A stretch of DNA of 32,960 nt from an uncultured Oscillospiraceae bacterium (GCA_902495835.1 CABUYS010000003.1:1-32960); one strand, 5' to 3'; shown: positions 16,849 to 26,028, counted from the first letter of the stretch. Numbers and translations: made by a program. The notes: generated by a model not told the origin, from the sequence alone.

Positions 16849-16876
16849 ACAAAATATCACTTGTTTTTAATTATAT

Positions 16877-18595
16877 TTAAACATTTGTTTGATTTATAAA
16901 TTTTTCTACAAATTCTTCCAAATTATTTGTTTCAAAAGTAAGTTCATCATAATTTTTCTTTTTTAACATAAGATAAAATTTAATTTTAGGTTCTGTTCCG
17001 GACGGCCTGACAACCACCCGCGTCTCGCCTTCCAAATAAAAGATAATGACATCGGAGAACGGTAATTTTTTAGATTTTACAACATGTCCACTTTCATCAG
17101 TTACCGTTGATTGCAAATAATCTTCAATTTTAATAATTTTTCTTTCAGCAAAACATTTTTCAGGGTTATGTCTTAACTTCTTCATAATATTTTTTATATG
17201 CAAAACACCGTCAATTCCCTGAAATTCAAAACTTAAAGTCTTTTCCCCGAAAAATCCGTACTTACTTTTAAGCTTGTCCAAAACATCTATAAGATCCATA
17301 TTCATTCGTTTGTAATATAAAGCTGCTTCGCACAAAAGCAGAGCTGCAGAAACTGCGTCTTTGTCGCGTACATAAGTTCCCGTTAGATAACCATTGCTCT
17401 CTTCAAAACCAAGTATAAAATCAGATTCTCTTTCACTTTCTTCCAAACAACGAATTTCTGAAGCTATATTTTTAAAACCCGTCAGGACTTTTTTTACTTC
17501 GCATCCAAATGTAGACGCTATTTTTTCTACCATAGGGCTGCTAACTATCGTTGTAATTATTATAGGATTTTCAGGCATATTACCTGATTTGATTTTTTCT
17601 GTCAAAACATAATTACACAACAGTATACCTATTTCGTTACCGTTTAAAAGCTTATATTCTTCTCCGTGCTTAACACATATTCCGACCCTATCGGAATCTG
17701 GGTCGGTTGCCAGTATAATGTCTGCGTTTTTCTTTACAGCGACTTCTTTTGCCAATTTAAACGCTTCTTCTGACTCGGGATTGGGGTAAGGACAAGTTTC
17801 AAAATTTTCATCGGGATTTTCCTGTTCGGGTACAACATATAAATCTTTTAAACCCGAAGAATCCAAAACTTTCTGAACAAAATAATTTCCCGCTCCGTTT
17901 AACGGGGTATAAACTACGCTCAATTTCGAAAGAGAAAAATTATTAACTCTTTGATTCATTACACATTTAAAATAATTATCATAAACATTATCTTCGACAA
18001 AGGAAACCAAACCATATTCCACAGCATGTTCAAATCTCATTATCTTTACATCTCTAAAAATATCAACACGGCATATTTTCTCATAAACTTTTTCGGCGAC
18101 ATCTTCGGTCATTTGAGCTCCATCTTCCCCATAACATTTATAACCGTTATACTGAGGGGGGTTATGACTTGCTGTTATCATTACTCCTGCACTGGTTTTT
18201 AAATTTCGGACACAAAACGACAAAAACGGCGTAGGTTGAATTTCTTGCGTTACATATGACCTTATGTTATTGCCTGCCATAACAGACGCTGTTTCAAATG
18301 CAAATTTTTTTGAATTTTTTCTCGAGTCATAAGATATGGCGACAGATGGATTATCATATTTTTCATTAAGATAATCGGCCAATCCCTGAGAAACTTTTCT
18401 TACAGTATAAATATTCATTCTGTTAGTTCCTGCGCCCATCATTCCGCGCAGGCCGGCAGTTCCGAATTTAATATCTTCACTAAATTTATTGTCTATTTTT
18501 TCAGGAAAATCTTTCATATCTATAAGTTCCTGCATAATTTCTTTATCTTGAACATTGTTTATCCACGTTTTGAATAATTTTTTTGCTTCTTTCAA
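16877..18595 (-). CDS. pgcA: Phosphoglucomutase/phosphomannomutase (alpha-D-phosphohexomutase)
   Basis: Interconverts hexose 1- and 6-phosphates, linking glycolysis to cell-wall and glycan precursors. It has the four family signatures: the active-site serine loop TASHNPPQYNGYK, the metal-binding DPDSDR, the sugar-binding GFEESNGY and the phosphate-binding RPSGTEPKIKFY. At 572 residues it fits the PgcA/PGM2 group. I chose TTG 18595 because AAAGGA lies nine bases upstream. An in-frame ATG at 18619 would add eight residues but has no ribosome site. It has its own promoter and is monocistronic as far as visible. The gene symbol is assigned by similarity of motifs only. Confidence 0.9.
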   Translation of the reverse strand: MKEAKKLFKTWINNVQDKEIMQELIDMKDFPEKIDNKFSEDIKFGTAGLRGMMGAGTNRMNIYTVRKVSQGLADYLNEKYDNPSVAISYDSRKNSKKFAFETASVMAGNNIRSYVTQEIQPTPFLSFCVRNLKTSAGVMITASHNPPQYNGYKCYGEDGAQMTEDVAEKVYEKICRVDIFRDVKIMRFEHAVEYGLVSFVEDNVYDNYFKCVMNQRVNNFSLSKLSVVYTPLNGAGNYFVQKVLDSSGLKDLYVVPEQENPDENFETCPYPNPESEEAFKLAKEVAVKKNADIILATDPDSDRVGICVKHGEEYKLLNGNEIGILLCNYVLTEKIKSGNMPENPIIITTIVSSPMVEKIASTFGCEVKKVLTGFKNIASEIRCLEESERESDFILGFEESNGYLTGTYVRDKDAVSAALLLCEAALYYKRMNMDLIDVLDKLKSKYGFFGEKTLSFEFQGIDGVLHIKNIMKKLRHNPEKCFAERKIIKIEDYLQSTVTDESGHVVKSKKLPFSDVIIFYLEGETRVVVRPSGTEPKIKFYLMLKKKNYDELTFETNNLEEFVEKFINQTNV

Positions 18596-18643
18596 TTTAT
18601 AATATCCTTTCCGTAACATTGAATAATATTAACACGAATAAAA

Positions 18644-18672
18644 ATTTTATCATATAGGCTAAGCTAATTCAA
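18644..18672 (-). promoter_or_regulatory. Sigma-A promoter of the phosphohexomutase gene
   Basis: On the minus strand TTGAAT (18667-18672), 17 bases, TAAAAT (18644-18649). Confidence 0.55.
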
Positions 18673-18730
18673 ATAAGTAAACGCCTGTTTTTTAAATTCA
18701 AAAAAATTCACATTTATATTATCTAAAAAG

Positions 18731-18764
18731 AATTGTTTTTATGTGAGTATAATTAAAAACAATT
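18731..18764 (-). terminator. AT-rich hairpin, possible back-up terminator of the typA operon
   Basis: A perfect 11-bp inverted repeat (AATTGTTTTTA with TAAAAACAATT) around a 12-base loop, followed by CTTTTTAG on the minus strand. It is weak because nearly all pairs are A-T. Confidence 0.4.
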
Positions 18765-18786
18765 GATTTTTTCTTTACATGATAAA

Positions 18787-18810
18787 AGTCACGCTTTTAA
18801 CGGCGTGACT
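18787..18810 (-). terminator. Intrinsic terminator of the der-plsY-phosphatase-typA operon
   Basis: An 8-bp GC-containing stem (AGTCACGC with GCGTGACT) around an 8-base loop, followed by TTTTATC on the minus strand, 18 bases after the typA stop. Confidence 0.8.
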
Positions 18811-18827
18811 GTCACCAATAGACTAGA

Positions 18828-20645
18828 TTACTTTTGAACTTGACTTCTTAGTCTCATGGTCTTATCAAGAATCTTTTTACGTATTCTTAAATTTTTCGGT
18901 GTAACTTCGAGCAATTCGTCGTCATCTATAAATTCAATGGATTGCTCTAAACTCAGTATACTTGGAGGAGTAAGTTTTAAAGCTTCGTCCGAACCTGAAG
19001 CACGCATATTCGTAACGTGTTTCTTTTTACATACATTAACCGTTATATCTCCTGCTTTAGGCGTAGAACCAACTACCATTCCTTCGTAAACGTCTATACC
19101 CGGCCCTATGAAAAGGCGTCCTCTATCTTGAGCGGCAAACAATCCATATCCCGTAGAAACTCCGGTTTCATGCGCAACAAGTGAACCGTGACGTCTTTGA
19201 GTTATTTCTCCTTTATAAGGTTCGTAAGCGTCAAAAACTTGATTAAGAATTCCTTTTCCGTTGGTATCTGTTAAAAATTCCGAACGATAACCTATAATTC
19301 CTCTTGAAGGCACTCTGAATTCTATCTGAGTCGTTCCGCTTTCTTTTGGAGACATATTCACCATTTCAGCTTTACGTGCACCGATCTTTTCGATAACTGC
19401 TCCAACATATTCTTCGGGGACTTCAACAGTTAAGATTTCGATAGGTTCGCATAAAACGCCATCTATGTTTTTCATTATTACCTGTGGTCTGGATACTTGA
19501 AATTCATAACCTTCACGTCTCATTGTTTCTATCAAAATGGAAAGATGCAGTTCTCCCCTGCCTGAAACTTTAAAGGTATCTGCAGAATCTGTTTCTTCAA
19601 CACGCATTGAAACGTTTGTTTCTATTTCTTTAAACAATCTGTCCCTAACATTTCTGGAAGTGACGAATTTTCCCTCGCGTCCTGCGAAAGGACTGTTATT
19701 AACCATAAAATTCATCGATACCGTAGGTTCGTCTATTTTAACAAAAGGCAACGGTTCAATATTTTCAGGGTCGCAAAGAGTTTCACCGATGTTAAGATTT
19801 GGTATTCCCGAAACAGATATTATTTCACCTAAACCTGCTTCTTGCGACTCAACTCTGTTAAGTCCTTCAAAAGTGTAAAGCTTACCTATTTTAACGTTTT
19901 TGTTTTCGCCTTCTCGAGTGCATAAAACAACATTTTGCCCGCTCTTTACATTACCGCGTTCAACCCTTCCGACTCCTATGCGACCAACGTAATCATCATA
20001 GTCTATATTTGAAATAAGAATTTGCAAAGGCCCGTTTTCGTCCCCTTGAGGTGCGGGAACTTCTTTTACAATCGTTTCAAAAAGAGGCATTAAATTCTCT
20101 TTGGAATCATTGTCGTCAACAAACGCATATCCGTTTCTTCCCGATGCATATACAACAGGAAACTCGATTTGACTGTCATCGGCACCTAGCTCAATAAATA
20201 AATCCAAAACTTCGTCGACAACTTCCTCAGGTCTTGCTCCGGGGCGGTCGATTTTATTGACTACAACTATTGGTTTTTTACCGAGTTTAAGAGCTTTTTT
20301 CAAAACAAATCTTGTCTGAGGCATACATCCTTCAAAAGCATCTACCAAAAGAAGAACTCCGTCTACCATCATTAAAATTCGTTCAACTTCCCCGCCAAAA
20401 TCCGCATGGCCGGGAGTATCAACTATATTTATTTTTATGTCTTTATACATTACGGCTGTGTTTTTAGAAAGAATTGTAATTCCTCTTTCTCTTTCCAAAT
20501 CTCCCGAATCCATAACTCTTTCGGCAACACTCTCGTTTGTTCTGAATATTCCGCTTTGCTTAAGCATTTGGTCGACAAGAGTGGTTTTTCCGTGGTCAAC
20601 GTGTGCAATTATAGCTATATTTCTTAAATTTTTTGAACTTCCCAT
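18828..20645 (-). CDS. typA: Translational GTPase TypA/BipA
   Basis: Ribosome-associated GTPase of the EF-G/LepA type, needed for ribosome assembly or growth under cold and stress conditions in studied species. The 605 residues have G1 AHVDHGKTT, G3 DTPGHADFGGEV and G4 NKIDRPGARP, a beta-barrel domain, an EF-G domain V-like part, and the TypA C-terminal region with RRHGSLVAHETG. The length is typical (about 605-615). AAGGAAG precedes the ATG by eight bases. It is the last gene of a four-gene operon and is followed by a terminator. Confidence 0.96.
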   Translation of the reverse strand: MGSSKNLRNIAIIAHVDHGKTTLVDQMLKQSGIFRTNESVAERVMDSGDLERERGITILSKNTAVMYKDIKINIVDTPGHADFGGEVERILMMVDGVLLLVDAFEGCMPQTRFVLKKALKLGKKPIVVVNKIDRPGARPEEVVDEVLDLFIELGADDSQIEFPVVYASGRNGYAFVDDNDSKENLMPLFETIVKEVPAPQGDENGPLQILISNIDYDDYVGRIGVGRVERGNVKSGQNVVLCTREGENKNVKIGKLYTFEGLNRVESQEAGLGEIISVSGIPNLNIGETLCDPENIEPLPFVKIDEPTVSMNFMVNNSPFAGREGKFVTSRNVRDRLFKEIETNVSMRVEETDSADTFKVSGRGELHLSILIETMRREGYEFQVSRPQVIMKNIDGVLCEPIEILTVEVPEEYVGAVIEKIGARKAEMVNMSPKESGTTQIEFRVPSRGIIGYRSEFLTDTNGKGILNQVFDAYEPYKGEITQRRHGSLVAHETGVSTGYGLFAAQDRGRLFIGPGIDVYEGMVVGSTPKAGDITVNVCKKKHVTNMRASGSDEALKLTPPSILSLEQSIEFIDDDELLEVTPKNLRIRKKILDKTMRLRSQVQK

Positions 20646-20663
20646 ATTAATTACTTCCTTAAA

Positions 20664-21338
20664 TCAATGTTTATCTTTTAAATTATCAATTAAATTTTTA
20701 AATTCACCGCTTATTTCTCTGTTAGCTCCAAGAGGCATTTTATCATAAACTTCCATGACTTTTTCTCTCATCCAAATTCCCGGGGTAATTCTAACTGAAT
20801 AGCCACATCCGTTATCAACCATCCACTCATAAAAATCGGCTCTTGGAAAGCCGTACATTGCAAGAATTGTCATGATTACTCCTCCGTGAGTAAAAACAGA
20901 AGCCGATGTAACTTTTCTTCGCATCATAGATTCTACTATTTTTTCAAATGTTATTCCTATTCTTTTGTAAAAATCTCCCCAGCTTTCTCCGTTTGGAGGG
21001 ACTACATTTGTTCCTCGTTTCATCCACTTTAAATATGATTCATTTCCTAAAAGTTCTTGGGTTGTTTTGCCTTCCCAATCTCCGAAATTGCACTCTTTTA
21101 AGTCATCGACAATTATGGGTTTAATTTCAGGATATATCACATCGCAGGTTTGAATACAACGCTGAAGAGGACTGCTGTAATACTCTTGAGCTTTGGGATA
21201 TTCATAGGAATTTTTGAGATCGCGTAATTTTTCCATTCCCTCTTTGCAAACCGGAATATCCCAAACACCTGCGTACTTGCCTGTAAGGTTGGCTTCGGTT
21301 AATCCGTGGCGTATAAAATGAACAACATATGACTGCAT
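20664..21338 (-). CDS. Histidine phosphatase family protein (phosphoglycerate-mutase-like)
   Basis: A branch-1 histidine phosphatase of 224 residues: the phosphohistidine motif RHG (IRHGLTEAN), SSPLQRCIQT, a catalytic acid region ECNFGDWEGKT, and the second His in VFTHGGVIM. These features fit a phosphatase of small molecules (alpha-ribazole phosphatase, PhoE-like) better than glycolytic phosphoglycerate mutase; the substrate cannot be told. I chose ATG 21338 because AGGAGG lies ten bases upstream, whereas it touches the alternative ATG at 21347. It sits between plsY and typA with gaps of 15 and 18 bases, in one operon. Confidence 0.85.
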   Translation of the reverse strand: MQSYVVHFIRHGLTEANLTGKYAGVWDIPVCKEGMEKLRDLKNSYEYPKAQEYYSSPLQRCIQTCDVIYPEIKPIIVDDLKECNFGDWEGKTTQELLGNESYLKWMKRGTNVVPPNGESWGDFYKRIGITFEKIVESMMRRKVTSASVFTHGGVIMTILAMYGFPRADFYEWMVDNGCGYSVRITPGIWMREKVMEVYDKMPLGANREISGEFKNLIDNLKDKH

Positions 21339-21353
21339 AGAGTGCATTCCTCC

Positions 21354-22055
21354 TTATTTATGTACAGATAATTTCTTTTCGGTTCCGTTTAAAAGCCTTG
21401 AAATATTTCCTCGGTGCTTGATAACAATTATTACAGAAACTATAAATGAAATCAGTGTAGGAAACCAAACTATGTACAAAGAGGCATTATCAACGCTACG
21501 ATATGCGGAATAAGAAAATATAAATGTTGATATAGGATACGAAACGGCCGCAACAATAGACGCCAGCGACACAATTTTACTAAACACCAAAATCACTATA
21601 AATACTGTTATTAAAGTCAAAAATACACGCCAATCAATAAGCAGCATTGCAGACCATGTGGTTAAAATTGCCTTTCCGCCTTTAAATCCAAAAAAACACG
21701 GGTAAATATGACCGATAACGCACATAAGAGTGGCTACATATGAAGTATAAACAAAAATTTCCGCAGAATCACTTTTTGAAAAAAACCACGAAGTAATCCA
21801 CGAACTTAAAGCAACAGCCGCAACTCCCTTTGCAAAATCTCCCAAAAAAGTAATAATAGCCATTTTTTTACCCATAGTACGCAAAACATTGGTAAATCCG
21901 GCATTTCCGCTTCCGACACTTCTTATGTCATTTTGTGACTTAAACAATCTTGTAACCACAATAGAAGAATTGATACAACCAATTAAATAAGAAACTACAG
22001 AAACAAGCAAAAAAGAAATTATATAATATTTAAACAAAAAAGCATTTTCAAGCAT
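21354..22055 (-). CDS. plsY: Acyl-phosphate:glycerol-3-phosphate acyltransferase PlsY
   Basis: Membrane enzyme that transfers the acyl chain from acyl-phosphate to glycerol-3-phosphate, the first step of phospholipid synthesis in most Gram-positive bacteria. The 233 residues have about five membrane segments and the family motifs SVGSGNAGFTNVLR (phosphate loop) and GHIYPCFFGFKGGKA. Both differ slightly from the usual SGNxGATN and GGKG forms, and the N-terminal YLIGCINSS replaces the common GSIPFG. The order and spacing are otherwise standard. Only a distant AGAAAGG site precedes the ATG, 30 bases after the der stop; coupling to der is likely. Confidence 0.9.
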   Translation of the reverse strand: MLENAFLFKYYIISFLLVSVVSYLIGCINSSIVVTRLFKSQNDIRSVGSGNAGFTNVLRTMGKKMAIITFLGDFAKGVAAVALSSWITSWFFSKSDSAEIFVYTSYVATLMCVIGHIYPCFFGFKGGKAILTTWSAMLLIDWRVFLTLITVFIVILVFSKIVSLASIVAAVSYPISTFIFSYSAYRSVDNASLYIVWFPTLISFIVSVIIVIKHRGNISRLLNGTEKKLSVHK

Positions 22056-22085
22056 TGTAAATATTTTCTGCCTTTCTTAAACAGT

Positions 22086-23426
22086 TTAAATTTTTGGTTC
22101 AAACTTTTGTTCAGATTTTTCGCGAATAACAAATCTTATCGGCGTTCCGATAAAACCAAATGTACTTCTTAAAGTATTTTCCAAATAATGCTGATAAGAA
22201 AAGTGGAACAATTCAGCTTTATTTACAAAAAATACAAATGTAGGCGGTCTGACGCTCACTTGGGTCATGTAGTAAATCTTCAAACGCTTTCCCTTGTGAG
22301 TAGGAAGAGGAGTTTTTACAACGGCTCGTGCCAAAACATCATTTAATGTTCCTGTGGAAATACGCATTGAATTATATTCTGAAACTTTGTTAATACACTC
22401 AAAAATTTCATTTACTCTTTGACCGGTTTTGGCAGAAATAAAAATTACAGGTGCATAAGACATAAATAAAAATTTTTCTTTAATTTTCTTTTTGTATTCA
22501 TCCATAGTTTTATCGTCTTTTTCTATGGCATCCCACTTATTAACGATTATTATGCAAGCTTTTCCCGATTCATGTGCAATTCCGGCAACTTTTGTATCTT
22601 GTTCGGTTACACCTTCTTCGGCGTCTATCATAATAATACAAACTTGTGCTCTTTCCACTGCCAATTTTGACCTTATTATACTATATTTTTCTATTTTATC
22701 ATTGACTTTGCTTTGACGTCTTAAACCCGCCGTATCGATAAAATTATATTTACCGAATTTATTTGAAATGAAAGTATCTATAGTATCACGCGTCGTTCCT
22801 GCAACGTTAGAAACTATGCTTCTTTCAAAACCTGAAATATAATTTATAAGAGAAGATTTTCCTACATTTGGTTTGCCTATAACTGCCACCGATATACCTT
22901 CGTCTGAGTCTTCCGCATCGGAATCGGGCAAAAACTTAAACACTTCATCAAGTAAATCTCCTGTTCCATGGCCATGAACAGAAGAAACTTGTATAGGATC
23001 TCCAAGACCCAAGTTGTAAAATTCGTAAAAATTATAGTCTGCTCCACCGATTGCATCGGACTTATTTACGCAAAGAATGATCGGCTTTCCGGATTTTTTT
23101 AACATATGAGCTATTTCTAAATCCGAAGAAACCATTCCGGTTTTGACATCGACAACAAATACTACAACGTCTGCCAACTCAATAGCAAGTTCCGCTTGCC
23201 TGCGTACCTCTTTGGAAATAATATCATTTGATTTTAACTCTTCGATACCACCGGTATCCACAAGAGAAATTTTTCTATTCTTCCACTCACACTCCCCGTA
23301 AACCCTATCACGAGTAACTCCGGGAGTGTCGTCTACTATAGAAATACGCTTACCGACTAATTTATTGAAAAGCGTAGATTTACCCACATTCGGGCGTCCA
23401 ACTAACGCCACGACAGCTTTGGCCAT
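22086..23426 (-). CDS. der: Ribosome biogenesis GTPase Der (EngA)
   Basis: Double-GTPase needed for 50S ribosomal subunit maturation. The 446 residues hold two complete G domains (GRPNVGKST with NKSD; GKPNVGKSS with NKWD; DTPG/DTAG switch II in each) and a C-terminal KH-like domain (THKGKRLKIYYMTQ). The length is typical. The ATG follows AGGATG. It heads the der-plsY-phosphatase-typA group. The 105-base gap to rpmF carries a hairpin, and no separate strong promoter is obvious, so it may depend on read-through from the rpmF promoter. Confidence 0.97.
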   Translation of the reverse strand: MAKAVVALVGRPNVGKSTLFNKLVGKRISIVDDTPGVTRDRVYGECEWKNRKISLVDTGGIEELKSNDIISKEVRRQAELAIELADVVVFVVDVKTGMVSSDLEIAHMLKKSGKPIILCVNKSDAIGGADYNFYEFYNLGLGDPIQVSSVHGHGTGDLLDEVFKFLPDSDAEDSDEGISVAVIGKPNVGKSSLINYISGFERSIVSNVAGTTRDTIDTFISNKFGKYNFIDTAGLRRQSKVNDKIEKYSIIRSKLAVERAQVCIIMIDAEEGVTEQDTKVAGIAHESGKACIIIVNKWDAIEKDDKTMDEYKKKIKEKFLFMSYAPVIFISAKTGQRVNEIFECINKVSEYNSMRISTGTLNDVLARAVVKTPLPTHKGKRLKIYYMTQVSVRPPTFVFFVNKAELFHFSYQHYLENTLRSTFGFIGTPIRFVIREKSEQKFEPKI

Positions 23427-23471
23427 TTCATCACATCCTGATATAATAAAATAAATATTCTTGAAGAAAAT

Positions 23472-23493
23472 AGAGAAGGATTTCTCCTCCTCT
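23472..23493 (-). terminator. Hairpin with GAAA tetraloop between rpmF and der (terminator/attenuator)
   Basis: In the minus-strand transcript AGAGGAGGA and UCCUUCUCU pair over nine positions (one G-U) around a GAAA tetraloop, followed by AUUUUCUU. It probably trims or partly stops transcription after rpmF. On the plus strand the same stem has a mismatch, supporting minus-strand use. Confidence 0.65.
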
Positions 23494-23531
23494 AAATAGA
23501 TGTTATCATAACAAAATCAGCTATTCAAAAA

Positions 23532-23717
23532 TTAAGCTCCTTTTTTAATAACTTCTCTGTCTCTGTAGTAACCGCAAGATTTACATACTCTGTGAACGAG
23601 TTTGAACACTCCACATTTTTCACATCTGCTCAAAGCAGGAGCGTTTATTTTCCATACGTTTGAACGTCTTTTATTTCTTCTTGCTTTCGAATGCTTTCTT
23701 TTAGGTACTATTGCCAC
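23532..23717 (-). CDS. rpmF: Large ribosomal subunit protein bL32
   Basis: A 61-residue 50S protein: the N-terminal PKRKHSKARRNKRRS segment and two CxxC pairs (CEKC, CKSC) that bind zinc in the C+ form of bL32. The start is GTG at 23717: AAGGAGG lies upstream and the protein then begins MAIVPKRK as in the family, one residue longer than the common MAVPKRK. An upstream ATG at 23747 would add ten unrelated residues. A consensus promoter lies just upstream. Confidence 0.95.
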   Translation of the reverse strand: MAIVPKRKHSKARRNKRRSNVWKINAPALSRCEKCGVFKLVHRVCKSCGYYRDREVIKKGA

Positions 23718-23773
23718 TATTAAGGCACCTCCTTGTGAACACAACAAAAAATCCGTTTATAATCGGTAATACT

Positions 23774-23802
23774 ATTATAAGTGTTGTTGCGAGATTTGTC
23801 AA
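23774..23802 (-). promoter_or_regulatory. Perfect consensus sigma-A promoter of rpmF
   Basis: On the minus strand TTGACA (23797-23802), exactly 17 bases, TATAAT (23774-23779). It lies in the gap after the CofE-like gene. The strength fits a ribosomal-protein gene. Confidence 0.9.
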
Positions 23803-23818
23803 GAGAATATCTAAAAAT

Positions 23819-24580
23819 TTACTCACCTGAATCCGAGGATTTATTTGCTACATTTTTTATGAGTATAAATGGTGTCAATTCATCAGACTGTCCTGCAGGA
23901 TTATCTTTTATAAGTGAAATCAAAAAATCATCTGAAAGTTTATCTATTTCGTCACATTTTCCTAATATTTCAACCCCGAAATCATTAGCATCTACTATCA
24001 TTGAATTAACCCCGAATGCATTTTCAATCTCGTTACATACTTTTTTAGGGTTTTTAGGGTTTAAAAGCGCAATATCATGGTAAACATCAAATGAGGAATT
24101 CATATAAAAACCGTCTATTCCGTCAATTCCATGACCTGCAATTTTATAAAAAACTCCCTTTATTCCAAAAATTTTAGTAACTGCTGAACAAAAACAAGCA
24201 AATAAAATCCTCGGCAAACCGGCCAAATTTATAGCTAATTGCAATTTATAGGGCTCGTCCATAGCTACTCCTCTGTTGTTAGAAGAAGCAAATTTGGATA
24301 AAAATTTTGCCCAAAATCCAAGTTTTACATCTTTTTTGTCAACAGTATTATCTTGGCACATGGATATAATCTTTTCACTTATTGACAAAATATCTCCTTT
24401 CTCATACAAAGGATCAACATATTTGTTTATAAGTTCTAAATAAGATTCTCCCCTTTGGACAAAATGGGTTTGAATAGCTATTCTTTCAAATTCAGTTCCA
24501 CCGGCTTCTACATTTTTTCTTAAAAAATATACTATACCATTTTTTTCTCTTTTTGCATCTTCCGTATTTCTAAATCCCAT
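23819..24580 (-). CDS. CofE-like (F420-0:gamma-glutamyl ligase domain) protein
   Basis: A 253-residue protein resembling a Bacillota family annotated as coenzyme F420-0:L-glutamate ligase. Supporting stretches are RIAIQTHFV, the segment YVDPLYEKGDILSISEKI (compare the CofE GDILVISEKI signature), NPAGQSDELTPF at the C-terminus and MIVDANDFG. In archaea CofE adds glutamates to F420-0 using GTP. This window shows no other F420 gene and most Clostridia lack F420, so the true substrate is probably different. GAGG lies nine bases before the ATG. pgi ends 47 bases upstream of its start (24628 versus 24580), so they may be co-transcribed. Confidence 0.65.
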   Translation of the reverse strand: MGFRNTEDAKREKNGIVYFLRKNVEAGGTEFERIAIQTHFVQRGESYLELINKYVDPLYEKGDILSISEKIISMCQDNTVDKKDVKLGFWAKFLSKFASSNNRGVAMDEPYKLQLAINLAGLPRILFACFCSAVTKIFGIKGVFYKIAGHGIDGIDGFYMNSSFDVYHDIALLNPKNPKKVCNEIENAFGVNSMIVDANDFGVEILGKCDEIDKLSDDFLISLIKDNPAGQSDELTPFILIKNVANKSSDSGE

Positions 24581-24627
24581 AATTTTTTACCTCGTTCAAA
24601 AATTAATATATGACGATAAATTTGAAA

Positions 24628-25926
24628 TCAATATCCGGGTTTTTTTAGTAATTTAAACATATTTTTTTTATACTCTTCTACACCAGGTTGATTGAACGGA
24701 TTAACATCCATCAAATATCCTGAAACTGCACAAGCTTTTTCAAAAAAATACACAATATACCCCAAATTATACTCGGAATATTTATCAATTGTAATAATAA
24801 TATTGGGCGTTCCCCCGTGTGTATGAGCGGAAACTGTAGCTTCAAAAGCTTTTTCATTTATATAGTTTAGCTTTTTTCCACATAAATAATTCAGATTATC
24901 CAAATTATTTTCATATTCAGGAACAGATAATCCTTCATTTGAATTTTTTAACTTTAAAACAGTTTCAAATAATATTTTGTTTCCTTCTTGGATAAATTGT
25001 CCAATAGAATGCAAATCTGTCGTGAATATAGCCGATGCAGGAAAAATTCCTTTACCATTTTTTCCTTCACTTTCACCAAAAAGTTGTTTCCACCATTCAA
25101 AAAAATATCTAAGTTTTGAATCATATCCTGCAATTAATTCAACAAATTTTCCCCTATTGTAAAAAATATTTCTTAAAACCGCATATTTGTAACAATAGTT
25201 ACTTTTTAAAGATTTATTTAGAAAATATTTGTAAGAATCATATGAACCTTTTAATATTTCATCTACATTTGCTCCGCTTACGGCCAAAGGAAATAGCCCT
25301 ACCGCGGTCAAAACCGAATATCTTCCACCTATATTTTTAGGTATTTCAAGACATTCATACCCCTCTTTTTGAGCCATTTTCAATAACGAACCGTTGGCAG
25401 AATCTGTAGTGCAGTAGATTCTATTTTTTGCTTCTTCTTTTCCGTATTTATCTTCAAGAAATTTTCTGAAAATTCTAAATGCTATAGCGGGTTCGGTCGT
25501 TGTTCCTGACTTTGAAATAACATTAATAGAAACATCTTTTTTATCACAAATTTTTAAAATATCTTCCATATCTGGAGAACTTATAGAATTACCTACAAAA
25601 AAAATCTGAGGTGAATCTTCAATTAAATAGTTGTAATTTTGAGAATTTAGAAATTCTATAGCAGCACGTGCCCCCAAATACGAGCCACCTATACCGATAA
25701 CCAAAAAAATGTCGGAATTTTTTCTTACTTTTTCAGCGGCAAGTTTAATTCTTTTAATTTCCGAAAAATTAGGATTAGCAGGGAGTTCCAACCAACCTTT
25801 AAAATCGTTATTTTTCTCAAAAGAAAAATGTAAATTATCATGTATTTCGTTTATTTTGCTTTGATATTTTTCGATTTCCTCATTTGTAACAAATTCATCT
25901 AAAAAACTCGCATCAAAATTAATCAT
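24628..25926 (-). CDS. pgi: Glucose-6-phosphate isomerase
   Basis: Interconverts glucose 6-phosphate and fructose 6-phosphate in glycolysis. The 432 residues show the SIS-domain signatures GIGGSYLGARAAIEF and ISKSGTTTEPAIAF, the QFIQEGNK segment with the catalytic Glu region, the HTHGG loop and the C-terminal QPGVEEYK with the active-site Lys. The length matches the short Gram-positive form (about 430-450). AGAGG lies nine bases before ATG 25926; a TTG one codon upstream is possible. Confidence 0.96.
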   Translation of the reverse strand: MINFDASFLDEFVTNEEIEKYQSKINEIHDNLHFSFEKNNDFKGWLELPANPNFSEIKRIKLAAEKVRKNSDIFLVIGIGGSYLGARAAIEFLNSQNYNYLIEDSPQIFFVGNSISSPDMEDILKICDKKDVSINVISKSGTTTEPAIAFRIFRKFLEDKYGKEEAKNRIYCTTDSANGSLLKMAQKEGYECLEIPKNIGGRYSVLTAVGLFPLAVSGANVDEILKGSYDSYKYFLNKSLKSNYCYKYAVLRNIFYNRGKFVELIAGYDSKLRYFFEWWKQLFGESEGKNGKGIFPASAIFTTDLHSIGQFIQEGNKILFETVLKLKNSNEGLSVPEYENNLDNLNYLCGKKLNYINEKAFEATVSAHTHGGTPNIIITIDKYSEYNLGYIVYFFEKACAVSGYLMDVNPFNQPGVEEYKKNMFKLLKKPGY

Positions 25927-25965
25927 CAAACATAACCTCTTAAAATATGCATTTACAAAAACATA

Positions 25966-26009
25966 GTATGCCCTAAAGTCTCAAAGGTTAAAAAGACTTT
26001 TGAGCATAC
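25966..26009 (-). terminator. Long hairpin after tsf (probable rpsB-tsf terminator)
   Basis: A 16-position imperfect stem (GTATGC and AGTCT blocks on each side) around a 12-base loop, starting 20 bases after the tsf stop. In the minus-strand RNA one of its two mismatches becomes G-U. A T-rich stretch (TGTTTTTG) follows after a few bases. Confidence 0.55.
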
Positions 26010-26028
26010 CCACCTTAGCATTAATTAA

